NCBI GenBank assembly: GCA_025350055.1
Contig: JANXYK010000064.1
Coordinates: 62,001 to 126,000, forward strand
Direction of reading: 5' to 3'
DNA: 64,000 nucleotides
From: Gammaproteobacteria bacterium
Lineage (GTDB): Bacteria; Pseudomonadota; Gammaproteobacteria; Steroidobacterales; Steroidobacteraceae
Under the pieces are notes generated by a model. The model did no database searches and was not told where the DNA came from. It saw only the letters and a list, made by a program, of their open reading frames with translations. Position 1 is the first letter of the stretch, and the number at the start of each line of letters is the position of its first letter. This document shows positions 17,931-25,563 of the stretch, in pieces. A program made the position numbers and the translations under genes.

Positions 17931-19235
17931 TCACGCCCACAGGCCGTGCAGATGCCAGGCGCCGCTGCGCAGATCGCGATAGACCCACCAGTGCGCACCA
18001 GCCGTGCCGCGCGCGAGGTAGTAGTCGCGGGCGATATCGGCGCCATCCCACCAGCCGCTCTCGATGCGCTCGGGCCCGGCCAGCAGCTGCTCTGGCCTGT
18101 CGATGTCGCGCGGTTGCGGCAGTAACCAGCAGGGACGGAGCGATGGCAACTCGGCAACGCCCGGCCGTGCGCCAGCGGCCGGCAGCGCGGCAGTGACTGG
18201 CGTTGTGGTTGCCGAGTACTCCGGCTGCGCCGCGAGAGCGCTCCAGGCGCGCTCGGGCCGATGATCGGCGGCGATGCGCAGAGTCTGCACCGCCGCATTA
18301 CCGAGTCGCGCCACCAGCCGATCGATCACGGTCTGCAACTGTTCACTGTGCTGTATGCCCGGCGCGAAGCAATCCATCTGCAGCACCAGCGGCTGCAGGA
18401 ACTCCTGCGCCTGCAGGCCCAAGGCCTGCACCGGTGCCACCAGCGTGAGCGCCGCGAGCCGCTCGCGCGCCAGTGTCAGCAGTTGCGCTGCCGCGCGCGT
18501 CGGACGCGCCATGCCGATTTGCACGCAGGTGGCGGCATGCCCGCGATGTTCGAGCCGCAGCGTGTAGCGCTGCACGGCCCGATCGAGCGAGCGCAGGTAC
18601 CCCTGCAAACCAGCCAGCAACCGTTGCAGTGGAAACAGCAGGGCGGTGGTATCGGTGAGCGCGCCGGAGAATTCACAGCGGCTGGAAAATGTCGGCGGCG
18701 ATTGCAGCATGCGCAGCGGTTCAGGCCGCTCGCCGCACAGCCGTTGCAGATAGGCGCTGGTCTCCGGGCCGAAGCGTCGTGCCAGCGCAGCCGCCGGAAA
18801 CGCCAGCAACTCACCGATGGTCTCAAGTCCCGTGCTGCGCAGGGCATCATGCTGCGCGGGCGTGAGCGCCAGCAAAGTCAGCGGTAGCGGCTGCAACCGC
18901 ACGCGCAACGCGCTCAAGCTCGGGACGGGTTCATCGTGGCCGGCACGCGCCAGCAGTGCGGCACCCTGTGGCGTGGGCGCGATGCCCAGACGCGCTTCAT
19001 AGCCCAGTGCCATGAGCCCCGTGGCGATATGCGCGCGCAACGCAGTGGCACCGCCAAACAGCTGCCGGCTGGCGCCGATCTCCAGCCACAGCAGCGCCAT
19101 CGCGCGTGCGCCGTCAGCGTCTTCATCTGCGGGCATGCACGGACTGACCTGGCTGCTCCACTGCAAGGCCCAGAGCGCCAGGTTGTGCAGCGCCGCCCGA
19201 TCATGCCGCGGCAGCAGGATGCACAACCACAGCAT
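17931..19235 (-). CDS. imuB: ImuB, inactive Y-family polymerase-like protein
   Basis: ImuB, 434 residues, the hub that links ImuA, DnaE2 and the beta clamp. It starts MLWLCILLPRHD, the characteristic ImuB N-terminus. Y-family regions can be followed (HNLALWALQWSSQVS; LLWLEIGASRQLFGG; LGIAPTPQGAALLARAG), but the catalytic DxD and SxDE acids of active Y-family polymerases are missing, as expected. The start at 19235 lies inside the 3' end of imuA (35-base overlap). A longer in-frame ATG upstream gives Arg/Cys-rich antisense-like sequence and is rejected. Confidence 0.9.
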   Translation of the reverse strand: MLWLCILLPRHDRAALHNLALWALQWSSQVSPCMPADEDADGARAMALLWLEIGASRQLFGGATALRAHIATGLMALGYEARLGIAPTPQGAALLARAGHDEPVPSLSALRVRLQPLPLTLLALTPAQHDALRSTGLETIGELLAFPAAALARRFGPETSAYLQRLCGERPEPLRMLQSPPTFSSRCEFSGALTDTTALLFPLQRLLAGLQGYLRSLDRAVQRYTLRLEHRGHAATCVQIGMARPTRAAAQLLTLARERLAALTLVAPVQALGLQAQEFLQPLVLQMDCFAPGIQHSEQLQTVIDRLVARLGNAAVQTLRIAADHRPERAWSALAAQPEYSATTTPVTAALPAAGARPGVAELPSLRPCWLLPQPRDIDRPEQLLAGPERIESGWWDGADIARDYYLARGTAGAHWWVYRDLRSGAWHLHGLWA

Positions 19236-19992
19236 GCGTGCGCCCACCACGGGCTTTATGGATATCGATGTGCAGGCCCGTGGCGGCCGCACGCAGTAGC
19301 AAGCGCAGCGCAGCCGGTGAATGCTCGCGCGCGCAAACCTGTGGACGATAGAGCAACCCACAACTGCCACCGCTCTCGGCAGCCAACTGCAGGCGGCGCA
19401 GCCGCCGGTCATCCACGCCCTCGGGCCAGGCCAGCACCGCGCCGATCGCCGGACAGCGCAGCGCCTGCTCCGTCGCCCACAATGCCGTGCGTGCATCGCG
19501 CACCTGCACCCACAACATTTTCTCGAGCGCGATGCCGTGGCGCACGAGCGCCGGCGGATAGGGCAGAAAGGGTGGCGCGATCCAGGCAATGCTACGCCCC
19601 GCGCGCCCGATCGCCGCCAGTGCCGGCAACACCAGCGAAATCTCTCCGATCCCCGCAGCCTCGGGCATCAGTTCCGTGATCGCCCCGACTGGCCAGCCGC
19701 CGCCAGGCAACAGTGCGTCGAGCTCCGCAAACTCCGTAGGCTGCACCGCCGCGCGCACCTGCGAGTCGTCGTGATTCCCAATCTGGCCATCGCCCCGAAC
19801 GCTCTGGCATGCCTCCCCCAGCCGCGCCAGCACTGCCGCACGCTCCTCATGCTTCCCCAGCAGTGGTACGAGGCGGGGGGCGATGGCGATAGCTGCTTTG
19901 CCAAAGCGAATATCGTGGAGCGACGCAAGGTACCTATCGTCGTCGCCCCCCGCCTCGCACGACTCCTGATCAAGTGTGACAGCATGCGACAT
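19201..19992 (-). CDS. imuA: ImuA, RecA/SulA-like translesion synthesis protein
   Basis: ImuA, 263 residues, RecA-related accessory protein of the ImuABC mutasome. It is recognised by FAELDALLPGGGWPVGAITELMPE (quoted region at about residues 86-109), the RecA-like LDxLLPGGG...ELxG pattern, and by its position between lexA and imuB. The ATG follows the lexA stop by a single base. An upstream in-frame start would run through the end of lexA and is not used. Confidence 0.9.
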   Translation of the reverse strand: MSHAVTLDQESCEAGGDDDRYLASLHDIRFGKAAIAIAPRLVPLLGKHEERAAVLARLGEACQSVRGDGQIGNHDDSQVRAAVQPTEFAELDALLPGGGWPVGAITELMPEAAGIGEISLVLPALAAIGRAGRSIAWIAPPFLPYPPALVRHGIALEKMLWVQVRDARTALWATEQALRCPAIGAVLAWPEGVDDRRLRRLQLAAESGGSCGLLYRPQVCAREHSPAALRLLLRAAATGLHIDIHKARGGRTHAVVVHPAAAA

Positions 19993-19993
19993 G

Positions 19994-20629
19994 CTAACGC
20001 GCCTGTGGCATGCCACTGCGCACGAGCCCGACGACCAGCCCTTCAATCACGCACGACTCCCGCCGCAGATCGATGGTGATCGGCTTGAACGCCGCATTCG
20101 CAGGCTCGAGCTGCACCACGTGCCCGCGACGATGGAAATATTTCACCGTCGCTTCATCGCCGAGCCGCGCGACCACGACCTGGCCGTTGCTGGCCTGCGC
20201 GCTGCGATGCACGGCGAGGATGTCGCGATCGTGGATGTCGGCATCGCGCATGCTCTGGCCGTACACGCGCAACAGGAAATCGGCGCGCGGACGGAACAGC
20301 GCCGGATCGAGCAGCAGTTCGTCCTCGAGGTTGTCGAGCGCGAGCGTCGGCACGCCGGCGGCGACGCGACCATAGAGCGGCAGGTGGCGCGTGGTGGCGA
20401 GGGCAGGGTGCAGCAGGCGGATGCCGCGCGCGAGACCGGGCTCGAGCGCGATGAAACCCTTGCCGGCCAGCGCGCGCAGATGCTGATCGATGCCCTGGCG
20501 ATTGCGCAGTTTCATCGCGAGCGCCAGATCGGCGCGGGTCGGGGGCCGGCCATGGCGGCGCAGGAACTGTTCGATCAGTTCCAGCATCTGACGCTGGCGA
20601 GGACTGGGTTCGGCGTGCGTGGCGTTCAT
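19994..20629 (-). CDS. lexA: LexA-type SOS repressor heading the imuAB-dnaE2 operon
   Basis: A 211-residue LexA. The N-terminal winged helix (PSPRQRQMLELIEQFLRRHG, residues ~9-28) is followed by the Ala-Gly autocleavage site in GRVAAGVPTLA and an S24 peptidase domain with catalytic Ser in VYGQSMRDADI and catalytic Lys in GDEATVKYFHR. Because it is dedicated to the imu cassette it is probably a second LexA (LexA2) beside a genomic one. ATG 20629 is preferred: the alternative at 20641 would overlap the operator. No clear Shine-Dalgarno is present for either start. Confidence 0.9.
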   Translation of the reverse strand: MNATHAEPSPRQRQMLELIEQFLRRHGRPPTRADLALAMKLRNRQGIDQHLRALAGKGFIALEPGLARGIRLLHPALATTRHLPLYGRVAAGVPTLALDNLEDELLLDPALFRPRADFLLRVYGQSMRDADIHDRDILAVHRSAQASNGQVVVARLGDEATVKYFHRRGHVVQLEPANAAFKPITIDLRRESCVIEGLVVGLVRSGMPQAR

Positions 20630-20634
20630 GACCG

Positions 20635-20656
20635 ATACCATACATTTGTCTGGTAT
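20635..20656 (-). promoter_or_regulatory. Palindromic operator of the lexA-imuAB-dnaE2 operon
   Basis: A 22-bp near-perfect palindrome lies six bases upstream of the lexA start. Read on the minus strand it has the form ATACCA-N-ACA-NN-TGT-N-TGGTAT, with 9 of 11 positions symmetric. Autoregulation of lexA2-imu cassettes is well established, so this is the likely LexA binding site. It differs from the E. coli CTGT-N8-ACAG box, as expected for a divergent LexA. A TTGATA element further upstream may be the -35 hexamer. Confidence 0.7.
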
Positions 20657-20720
20657 CCATTGAAAGTCGCCCGATTATCAACTTGCCGGGGGCGTGCTAG
20701 GCTTCCGGCCGCAAATAGTC

Positions 20721-21734
20721 ATGAAAACAATGCTCAAAACAAAAACTTATATCGCGCTGATGTTCGCGGCTGCCAGCGTGCCCTGCGGCGCCACGGCCTA
20801 CGACTTCCTCGACCCCCAGCAGACCGTCTTTGGCGCCGACCAGACCATCCAGACGGTCTATGAAGACACGCTCTACGACCTGGCGCGGCACTACAGCCTC
20901 GGCTCCGAGGAGCTGATCCGCGTGAATCCCGGTGTGGATGCCTGGATCCCGGGCAGCGGCCGGTCGGTGCTGGTGCCGGGGCGGCATATTTTGCCGAGCG
21001 GCCCGCACGAAGGCGTGGTGGTCAACATCGCCGAGCACCGGCTGTACTACTTTCCGAAGCCCGCGCGCCACCAGCCGCAGCAGGTGATCACCTATCCGGT
21101 CAGCATCGGGAAGATGGACTGGCGCACGCCGCTGGGCGACACGCGCGTCATCGCCAAGCAGAAGGATCCGTGGTGGACGCCGACCGAGTCGGTGCGTGCC
21201 GAACACGCCAAGGATGGCGACATCTTGCCGGCGCGCGTGCCGCCGGGCCCTGACAATCCGCTGGGCGATCGCGCGCTGCGGCTCGCGGCCGGCCAGGGCA
21301 CCTACCTGATCCACGGCACCAACAATCCGATCGCCGTGGGCCTGGCCGTGACGCACGGTTGTATCCGCATGTATCCGGAAGACATCAACGCGCTGTTCCC
21401 GCTGGTGGCGGTGGGCACCAAGGTGCGCATCGTCAACGAGCCGGTGAAGGTGGCCTGGGTCGATGGCGAGCTGCTGCTCGAGGCGCACCCACCCGTGGAC
21501 GCGCAGGGCCAGAGCTACGAGCCCGATGTCGATCGCTTCGCCGAGCTGCTGCAGGCGGCGGTGGGCGAGAGCACGGTGGCGATCCACTGGGACTATGCGC
21601 GCGAAGTGCTGCAGCGCGCCGACGGAGTACTGGCGATCGTCGGTCTGGCGGCCGAACTGCCGACCGAGCCCGCCCCGGCGGAACCGGCCGCCCCAGCCCC
21701 GGCCCCGACGGCGGTTCCGGCGCCGGGAGGTTGA
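20721..21734 (+). CDS. L,D-transpeptidase (YkuD family, ErfK/YbiS-like)
   Basis: A 337-residue periplasmic L,D-transpeptidase that would cross-link peptidoglycan or attach proteins to it. A signal peptide (TYIALMFAAASVPCGATA) is followed by a LysM-like segment (YEDTLYDLARHYSLGSEELI). The YkuD catalytic domain carries the motif HGTNNP and VTHGCIRMYPEDI, with catalytic Cys near residue 214. The C-terminus is an Ala/Pro-rich tail (APAEPAAPAPAPTAVPAPGG). ATG 20721 is chosen; ATG 20730 is also possible. It diverges from lexA. Confidence 0.9.
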   Translation: MKTMLKTKTYIALMFAAASVPCGATAYDFLDPQQTVFGADQTIQTVYEDTLYDLARHYSLGSEELIRVNPGVDAWIPGSGRSVLVPGRHILPSGPHEGVVVNIAEHRLYYFPKPARHQPQQVITYPVSIGKMDWRTPLGDTRVIAKQKDPWWTPTESVRAEHAKDGDILPARVPPGPDNPLGDRALRLAAGQGTYLIHGTNNPIAVGLAVTHGCIRMYPEDINALFPLVAVGTKVRIVNEPVKVAWVDGELLLEAHPPVDAQGQSYEPDVDRFAELLQAAVGESTVAIHWDYAREVLQRADGVLAIVGLAAELPTEPAPAEPAAPAPAPTAVPAPGG

Positions 21735-21758
21735 AACGAGCGGCAAATCAGCTATAGT
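21731..21758 (+). promoter_or_regulatory. Sigma-70 promoter for the small acidic gene and lysine fusion gene
   Basis: TTGAAA at 21731-21736 and TATAGT at 21753-21758 are separated by 16 bases and each match five of six consensus positions. The -35 overlaps the stop codon of the L,D-transpeptidase. Transcription would start near 21765, giving a leader of about 60 bases before ATG 21826. Confidence 0.6.
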
Positions 21759-21825
21759 TCGCTGCCCGAAGGGCGCAGTTTCTCTCTTAAGTTGTTGATT
21801 TACAAGATTTTTATCAAGAAAAGCC

Positions 21826-22038
21826 ATGTCAGAGCGCGATAGCGAAAACTTCGATATCGACGAGGAATTCGTCGCTGAATCCGAAGACAGCACCGATTAC
21901 GACGGCATCCTGGCCAAAGTCGACAAGCGGGTGCGTACGCAGGGCAAGCGCGGCAAGGCGGCGTGGAGCAAGCTCGAAGAGGTGCTCGCCGACCGCAAGC
22001 TGGAAAAGGACCTGCGCGATATTTTCGACGAAGAGTAG
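21826..22038 (+). CDS. Small acidic protein, PA3496-like
   Basis: A 70-residue cytoplasmic protein. The first 27 residues are strongly acidic (SERDSENFDIDEEFVAESED); the rest is basic then acidic (KVDKRVRTQGKRGKAAWSKL ... DLRDIFDEE). The layout recalls the small PA3496-type proteins of gammaproteobacteria, whose function is not established; that resemblance is tentative. It has its own promoter and lies 12 bases before the aspartate kinase fusion gene, so the two are probably cotranscribed. Confidence 0.7.
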   Translation: MSERDSENFDIDEEFVAESEDSTDYDGILAKVDKRVRTQGKRGKAAWSKLEEVLADRKLEKDLRDIFDEE

Positions 22039-22050
22039 CCGCGCACCAGA

Positions 22051-24639
22051 ATGAGTGCCGTCCGCAGCGCCGCATGGATCGTGCTGAAGTTCGGCGGCAC
22101 GAGCGTTTCCACCCTGCCCAATTGGCGCAACATCGCCGCGGTCGTGCGCCGCCGGCGCGAGCAGGGCGCACGCGTACTGGTCGTGCACTCGGCACTCAGC
22201 GGCGTTACCGATCGACTGGAGAAACTGCTGGCCGCCGCGCTCGCAGGTGCGCACGAGCCGGTGATGGCGGCGCTCGAGGAGCGGCATCGCAGTGTCGCGG
22301 CCGAACTCGGGCTCGATGTGAGTGCGCCGCTGGCGCGCTACTTCGCCGATCTGCGTGAGCTCAGCTCGGGCATTGCACTGACCGGCGAGATCAGCGATCG
22401 CACGCGCGCCCGCGTGATGGCCTGCGGTGAATTGATGGCCACCGAGATTGGCGCGCGTTTCCTCGCGAGCCAGGGCTTGGAATGCAGCTGGTGGGATGCG
22501 CGCACCGGGCTGCGCGCCGAGCAGCGTGCCGATGCCTCGCAGACCGCCAACTATCTTTCGGCCACCTGTGATTTTTCCGCCGATGCCGCGCTGCGCGCGC
22601 AGCTCGGGCAGCTCGCGCCGGTGGTGCTGACGCAGGGCTTCATCGCCAGCAACGCGGCCGGCGACACCGTGCTGCTGGGGCGCGGCGGCTCGGATACCTC
22701 GGGTGCGTATCTGGCCGCGAAACTGCAGGCCGAGCGCCTGGAAATCTGGACTGATGTGCCCGGCATGTTCAGTGCGAATCCGCGCTCCACGCCTTCGGCG
22801 CGGCTGCTGCGCGCGCTGCACTACGACGAAGCGCAGGAGATCGCCAGCAGCGGCGCCAAGGTGCTGCATCCGCGCTGCATATTGCCGGTCAAGCAGGCGC
22901 AGATTCCGCTGTGGGTCTACGCCACGCAGACACCAGATCTTGAAGGCACGCACATCAGCGCAAGTCCTGGTGAGGGCGCGGCGCAGGTGAAAGCCGTCTG
23001 CATCAAGAAAGGCATCACGCTGATCTCGCTCGACAGCCCCGGCATGTGGCACGAGGTCGGGTTCCTGGCCGATGCCTTCAGCATCTTCAAGCGCCACGGC
23101 ATGTCGGTCGACCAGGTGTCGACTTCGGAAACCAGCGTCACCGTGTCACTCGACCCCGCGGCCAACAGCCTGGATCAACACGCGCTCGATGCGTTGATCG
23201 CCGAGCTCGGGCAGTTGTGCCGTGTGCAGCTCATCGGGCCCTGCGCTTCCGTTAGCCTCGTGGGGCGCAACATCCGCGGCATCCTGCATCAGTTGGGCGC
23301 GGCGCTCGAGCTGTTCGCCGAGCAGCGCATCTACATGGTGAGCCAGGCCTCGAACGACCTGAACTTCACGTTCGTTGTGGATGAAGGGCAGGGCGATCGA
23401 TTGGTGCAGGAACTGCACGAGCTGTTGATCCGCCCGGGGGCCGGCGACACGGTGCTGGGGCCCACGTGGACACAGCTCTATGGCGTCGCGAAACCCGGCC
23501 CCGTGCGCGCCGAGCCCTGGTGGCAACGTCGCCGCGCGGAGTTGCTGCAGATCGCAGCTGCACATGATTGCGCCTTCGTCTATCAAGCCGAGTCGGTACG
23601 CAATTCGGCACGCGCGCTGCGCGCGCTCAAATCTGTCGATCGCGTGTTCTATGCGATGAAGGCCAACCCACATGCCGGCCTGCTGCAGGTGCTGGCCGAC
23701 GAGGGGCTGGGCATCGAATGCGTTTCGCGCGGGGAGATCGAACATGTGCTGCGCACGCTCCCGCAGCTGGGTCGCGAGCGCCTGTTGTACACACCGAATT
23801 TTGCGGCGCGTGAGGAATACGTTTGGGCCTTCACCCAGGGCGTCGCGGTGACCATCGACAACCTCTACGTTCTGCGCCACTGGCCAGAAGTATTCCGCGA
23901 TCGCGAGGTGCTGGTGCGCGTCGACACGGGCACGGGGCGCGGCCATCACCAGCATGTGCGCACCGCCGGCGTGCAATCAAAATTCGGCGTGCCGCTCGCA
24001 GAGTTCGCGCAGCTCTCGGAACTTGTGGCCGCCAGCGGCGTGCGCGTGGTCGGATTGCATGCGCATCCCGGCAGCGGCGTGTTCGAGGTGACCAGCTGGT
24101 CCGAGACCGCGAACACACTGCTGTCGGTGGCGCAACATTTTCCGCAGCTCAGGACCCTCAATGTCGGCGGAGGCCTGGGCGTGCCCGATAGCCACGAGCA
24201 GGCGGCGCTTGATCTGGGCAATCTGGATGTCGCACTGCGTGCTGCGCGCCAGGCGCGCCCGGACCTGTCAGTTTGGCTGGAGCCTGGTCGCTACCTGGTC
24301 GCAGCGGCCGGCGTGCTGCTGGTGCGGGTCACGCAGACCAAGAGCAAGGCGGACATGCGCTATGTGGGCGTGAGCACCGGCATGAATTCACTGATCCGGC
24401 CGGCGCTCTATGGCGCCTGGCACGAGATCGTGAATCTCAGCCGCCTCGATGAGCCGGCCACCGAGCTGGTGAATGTCGTGGGCCCGATCTGCGAGTCGGC
24501 GGATTTCCTTGGGCACGATCGCTTGTTGCCGCCGACCTTGGAAGGCGATGTGCTGCTGATCGCCAACACCGGCGCCTACGGCCGTGCGATGAGCTCGCAC
24601 TACAACCTGCGCGCGCCGGCCGTGGAGCTGATGATCTAG
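22051..24639 (+). CDS. lysA: Bifunctional aspartate kinase / diaminopimelate decarboxylase
   Basis: An 862-residue fusion of the first and last enzymes of lysine synthesis. The N-terminal half is aspartate kinase: KFGGTSV at residues 13-19, LLGRGGSDTSGAYLAAKL near 208, and ACT regulatory domains at about 315-465. The C-terminal half is a PLP-dependent meso-DAP decarboxylase: Lys537 in FYAMKANPHAGLL, HAHPGSGVFE, NVGGGLGVPDSHEQ, EPGRYLVAAAG and a closing NTGAYGRAMSSHYN. Such fusions are known from Xanthomonas and Xylella. Feedback by lysine through the ACT domains could set flux at both ends of the pathway. Confidence 0.93.
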   Translation: MSAVRSAAWIVLKFGGTSVSTLPNWRNIAAVVRRRREQGARVLVVHSALSGVTDRLEKLLAAALAGAHEPVMAALEERHRSVAAELGLDVSAPLARYFADLRELSSGIALTGEISDRTRARVMACGELMATEIGARFLASQGLECSWWDARTGLRAEQRADASQTANYLSATCDFSADAALRAQLGQLAPVVLTQGFIASNAAGDTVLLGRGGSDTSGAYLAAKLQAERLEIWTDVPGMFSANPRSTPSARLLRALHYDEAQEIASSGAKVLHPRCILPVKQAQIPLWVYATQTPDLEGTHISASPGEGAAQVKAVCIKKGITLISLDSPGMWHEVGFLADAFSIFKRHGMSVDQVSTSETSVTVSLDPAANSLDQHALDALIAELGQLCRVQLIGPCASVSLVGRNIRGILHQLGAALELFAEQRIYMVSQASNDLNFTFVVDEGQGDRLVQELHELLIRPGAGDTVLGPTWTQLYGVAKPGPVRAEPWWQRRRAELLQIAAAHDCAFVYQAESVRNSARALRALKSVDRVFYAMKANPHAGLLQVLADEGLGIECVSRGEIEHVLRTLPQLGRERLLYTPNFAAREEYVWAFTQGVAVTIDNLYVLRHWPEVFRDREVLVRVDTGTGRGHHQHVRTAGVQSKFGVPLAEFAQLSELVAASGVRVVGLHAHPGSGVFEVTSWSETANTLLSVAQHFPQLRTLNVGGGLGVPDSHEQAALDLGNLDVALRAARQARPDLSVWLEPGRYLVAAAGVLLVRVTQTKSKADMRYVGVSTGMNSLIRPALYGAWHEIVNLSRLDEPATELVNVVGPICESADFLGHDRLLPPTLEGDVLLIANTGAYGRAMSSHYNLRAPAVELMI

Positions 24640-24720
24640 CGGCCGCTGCACTGTGAACGGCGTCACATCTGACCCCGTGCACGCTTCAAGTCTGCCGCCC
24701 ACCGGATCGATACCGGGGGC

Positions 24721-25551
24721 ATGCCCGGAACACTGCCTGTACGACTGTTGCTCCTTGCCTGCGCCGCGCTGGCGCTGTCCGCCTGTGGTGGTGGCAGTAG
24801 CGGTTCGGCTGCAGCGGCGCCGCCAGGCGCGGCCTACGGCATAGCACTCAGCAATCTCGACATCGCCACTTCGCTGTACCAGGACAACCAGCGCACGCCG
24901 CCCGGATTTCTCTCTGATCCGGCACCGACCGGGCTCGGCATCGTCGCTACCCATCACCTGCACAGCGATGAGCTGGCGTTGGCGACTCCCAGCAGCTTCG
25001 AAGTGTGCACCGATGACTGGAACCAGGCGCTGGCCTGGTCCGAGCAGGCAGCGACGCAGAACGGCAGCTACGCCGATCTCGTGGGCAACAGTGATACCAG
25101 CCACTACTTTGAGTTCGATCGCGTGCCCCCGGGCACACCGCAGCAGATGCTGCGTCAACGTGTGTACCTGTGCAGCTATCTCGATCGCAGCGATACTTCG
25201 GCGGATGTGAACAGTGGCCCGGCCGGTGTGCTCAATGCGCAACCGCGCACCGTGGCGCAGATGCGCGACCTCAGCGAGTATCTGTGGCAGTTCACGGGCT
25301 GGAACAACTATGGCAATGCCGTGCTCGCCAGTGTCGATGCCTCAGGCACCGCGGGACCAGGCCATACACTGGTGATTGCCTCGCTCAGCCAAAATGCTGT
25401 GAGCAGCGGCTGCGATCGCATCGACGTGCTGGGCTGGCGCCATGACCTGGACAGCAGCAGCGGCGCTTTGCAACGGCACCTCAGCGTGCTCTGGAGTTTC
25501 GGCGCGCGGCAAAGCGGCAGCGTGGCCGTCGATTGCGCCGCGGGCGGCTAG
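24721..25551 (+). CDS. Lipoprotein of unknown function
   Basis: A 276-residue lipoprotein. The signal peptide (PVRLLLLACAALALSACGGG) ends in a lipobox LSAC; Cys21 would be lipidated. The mature part begins with a Gly/Ser/Ala linker and has no recognised domain; four further Cys residues could form disulfides. The residue after Cys is Gly, not Asp, so outer-membrane sorting is likely. It is convergent with the giant surface protein gene, 12 bases between stops, and may or may not be related to it. Function unknown. Confidence 0.75.
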   Translation: MPGTLPVRLLLLACAALALSACGGGSSGSAAAAPPGAAYGIALSNLDIATSLYQDNQRTPPGFLSDPAPTGLGIVATHHLHSDELALATPSSFEVCTDDWNQALAWSEQAATQNGSYADLVGNSDTSHYFEFDRVPPGTPQQMLRQRVYLCSYLDRSDTSADVNSGPAGVLNAQPRTVAQMRDLSEYLWQFTGWNNYGNAVLASVDASGTAGPGHTLVIASLSQNAVSSGCDRIDVLGWRHDLDSSSGALQRHLSVLWSFGARQSGSVAVDCAAGG

Positions 25552-25563
25552 TGCCGCGTTCGG

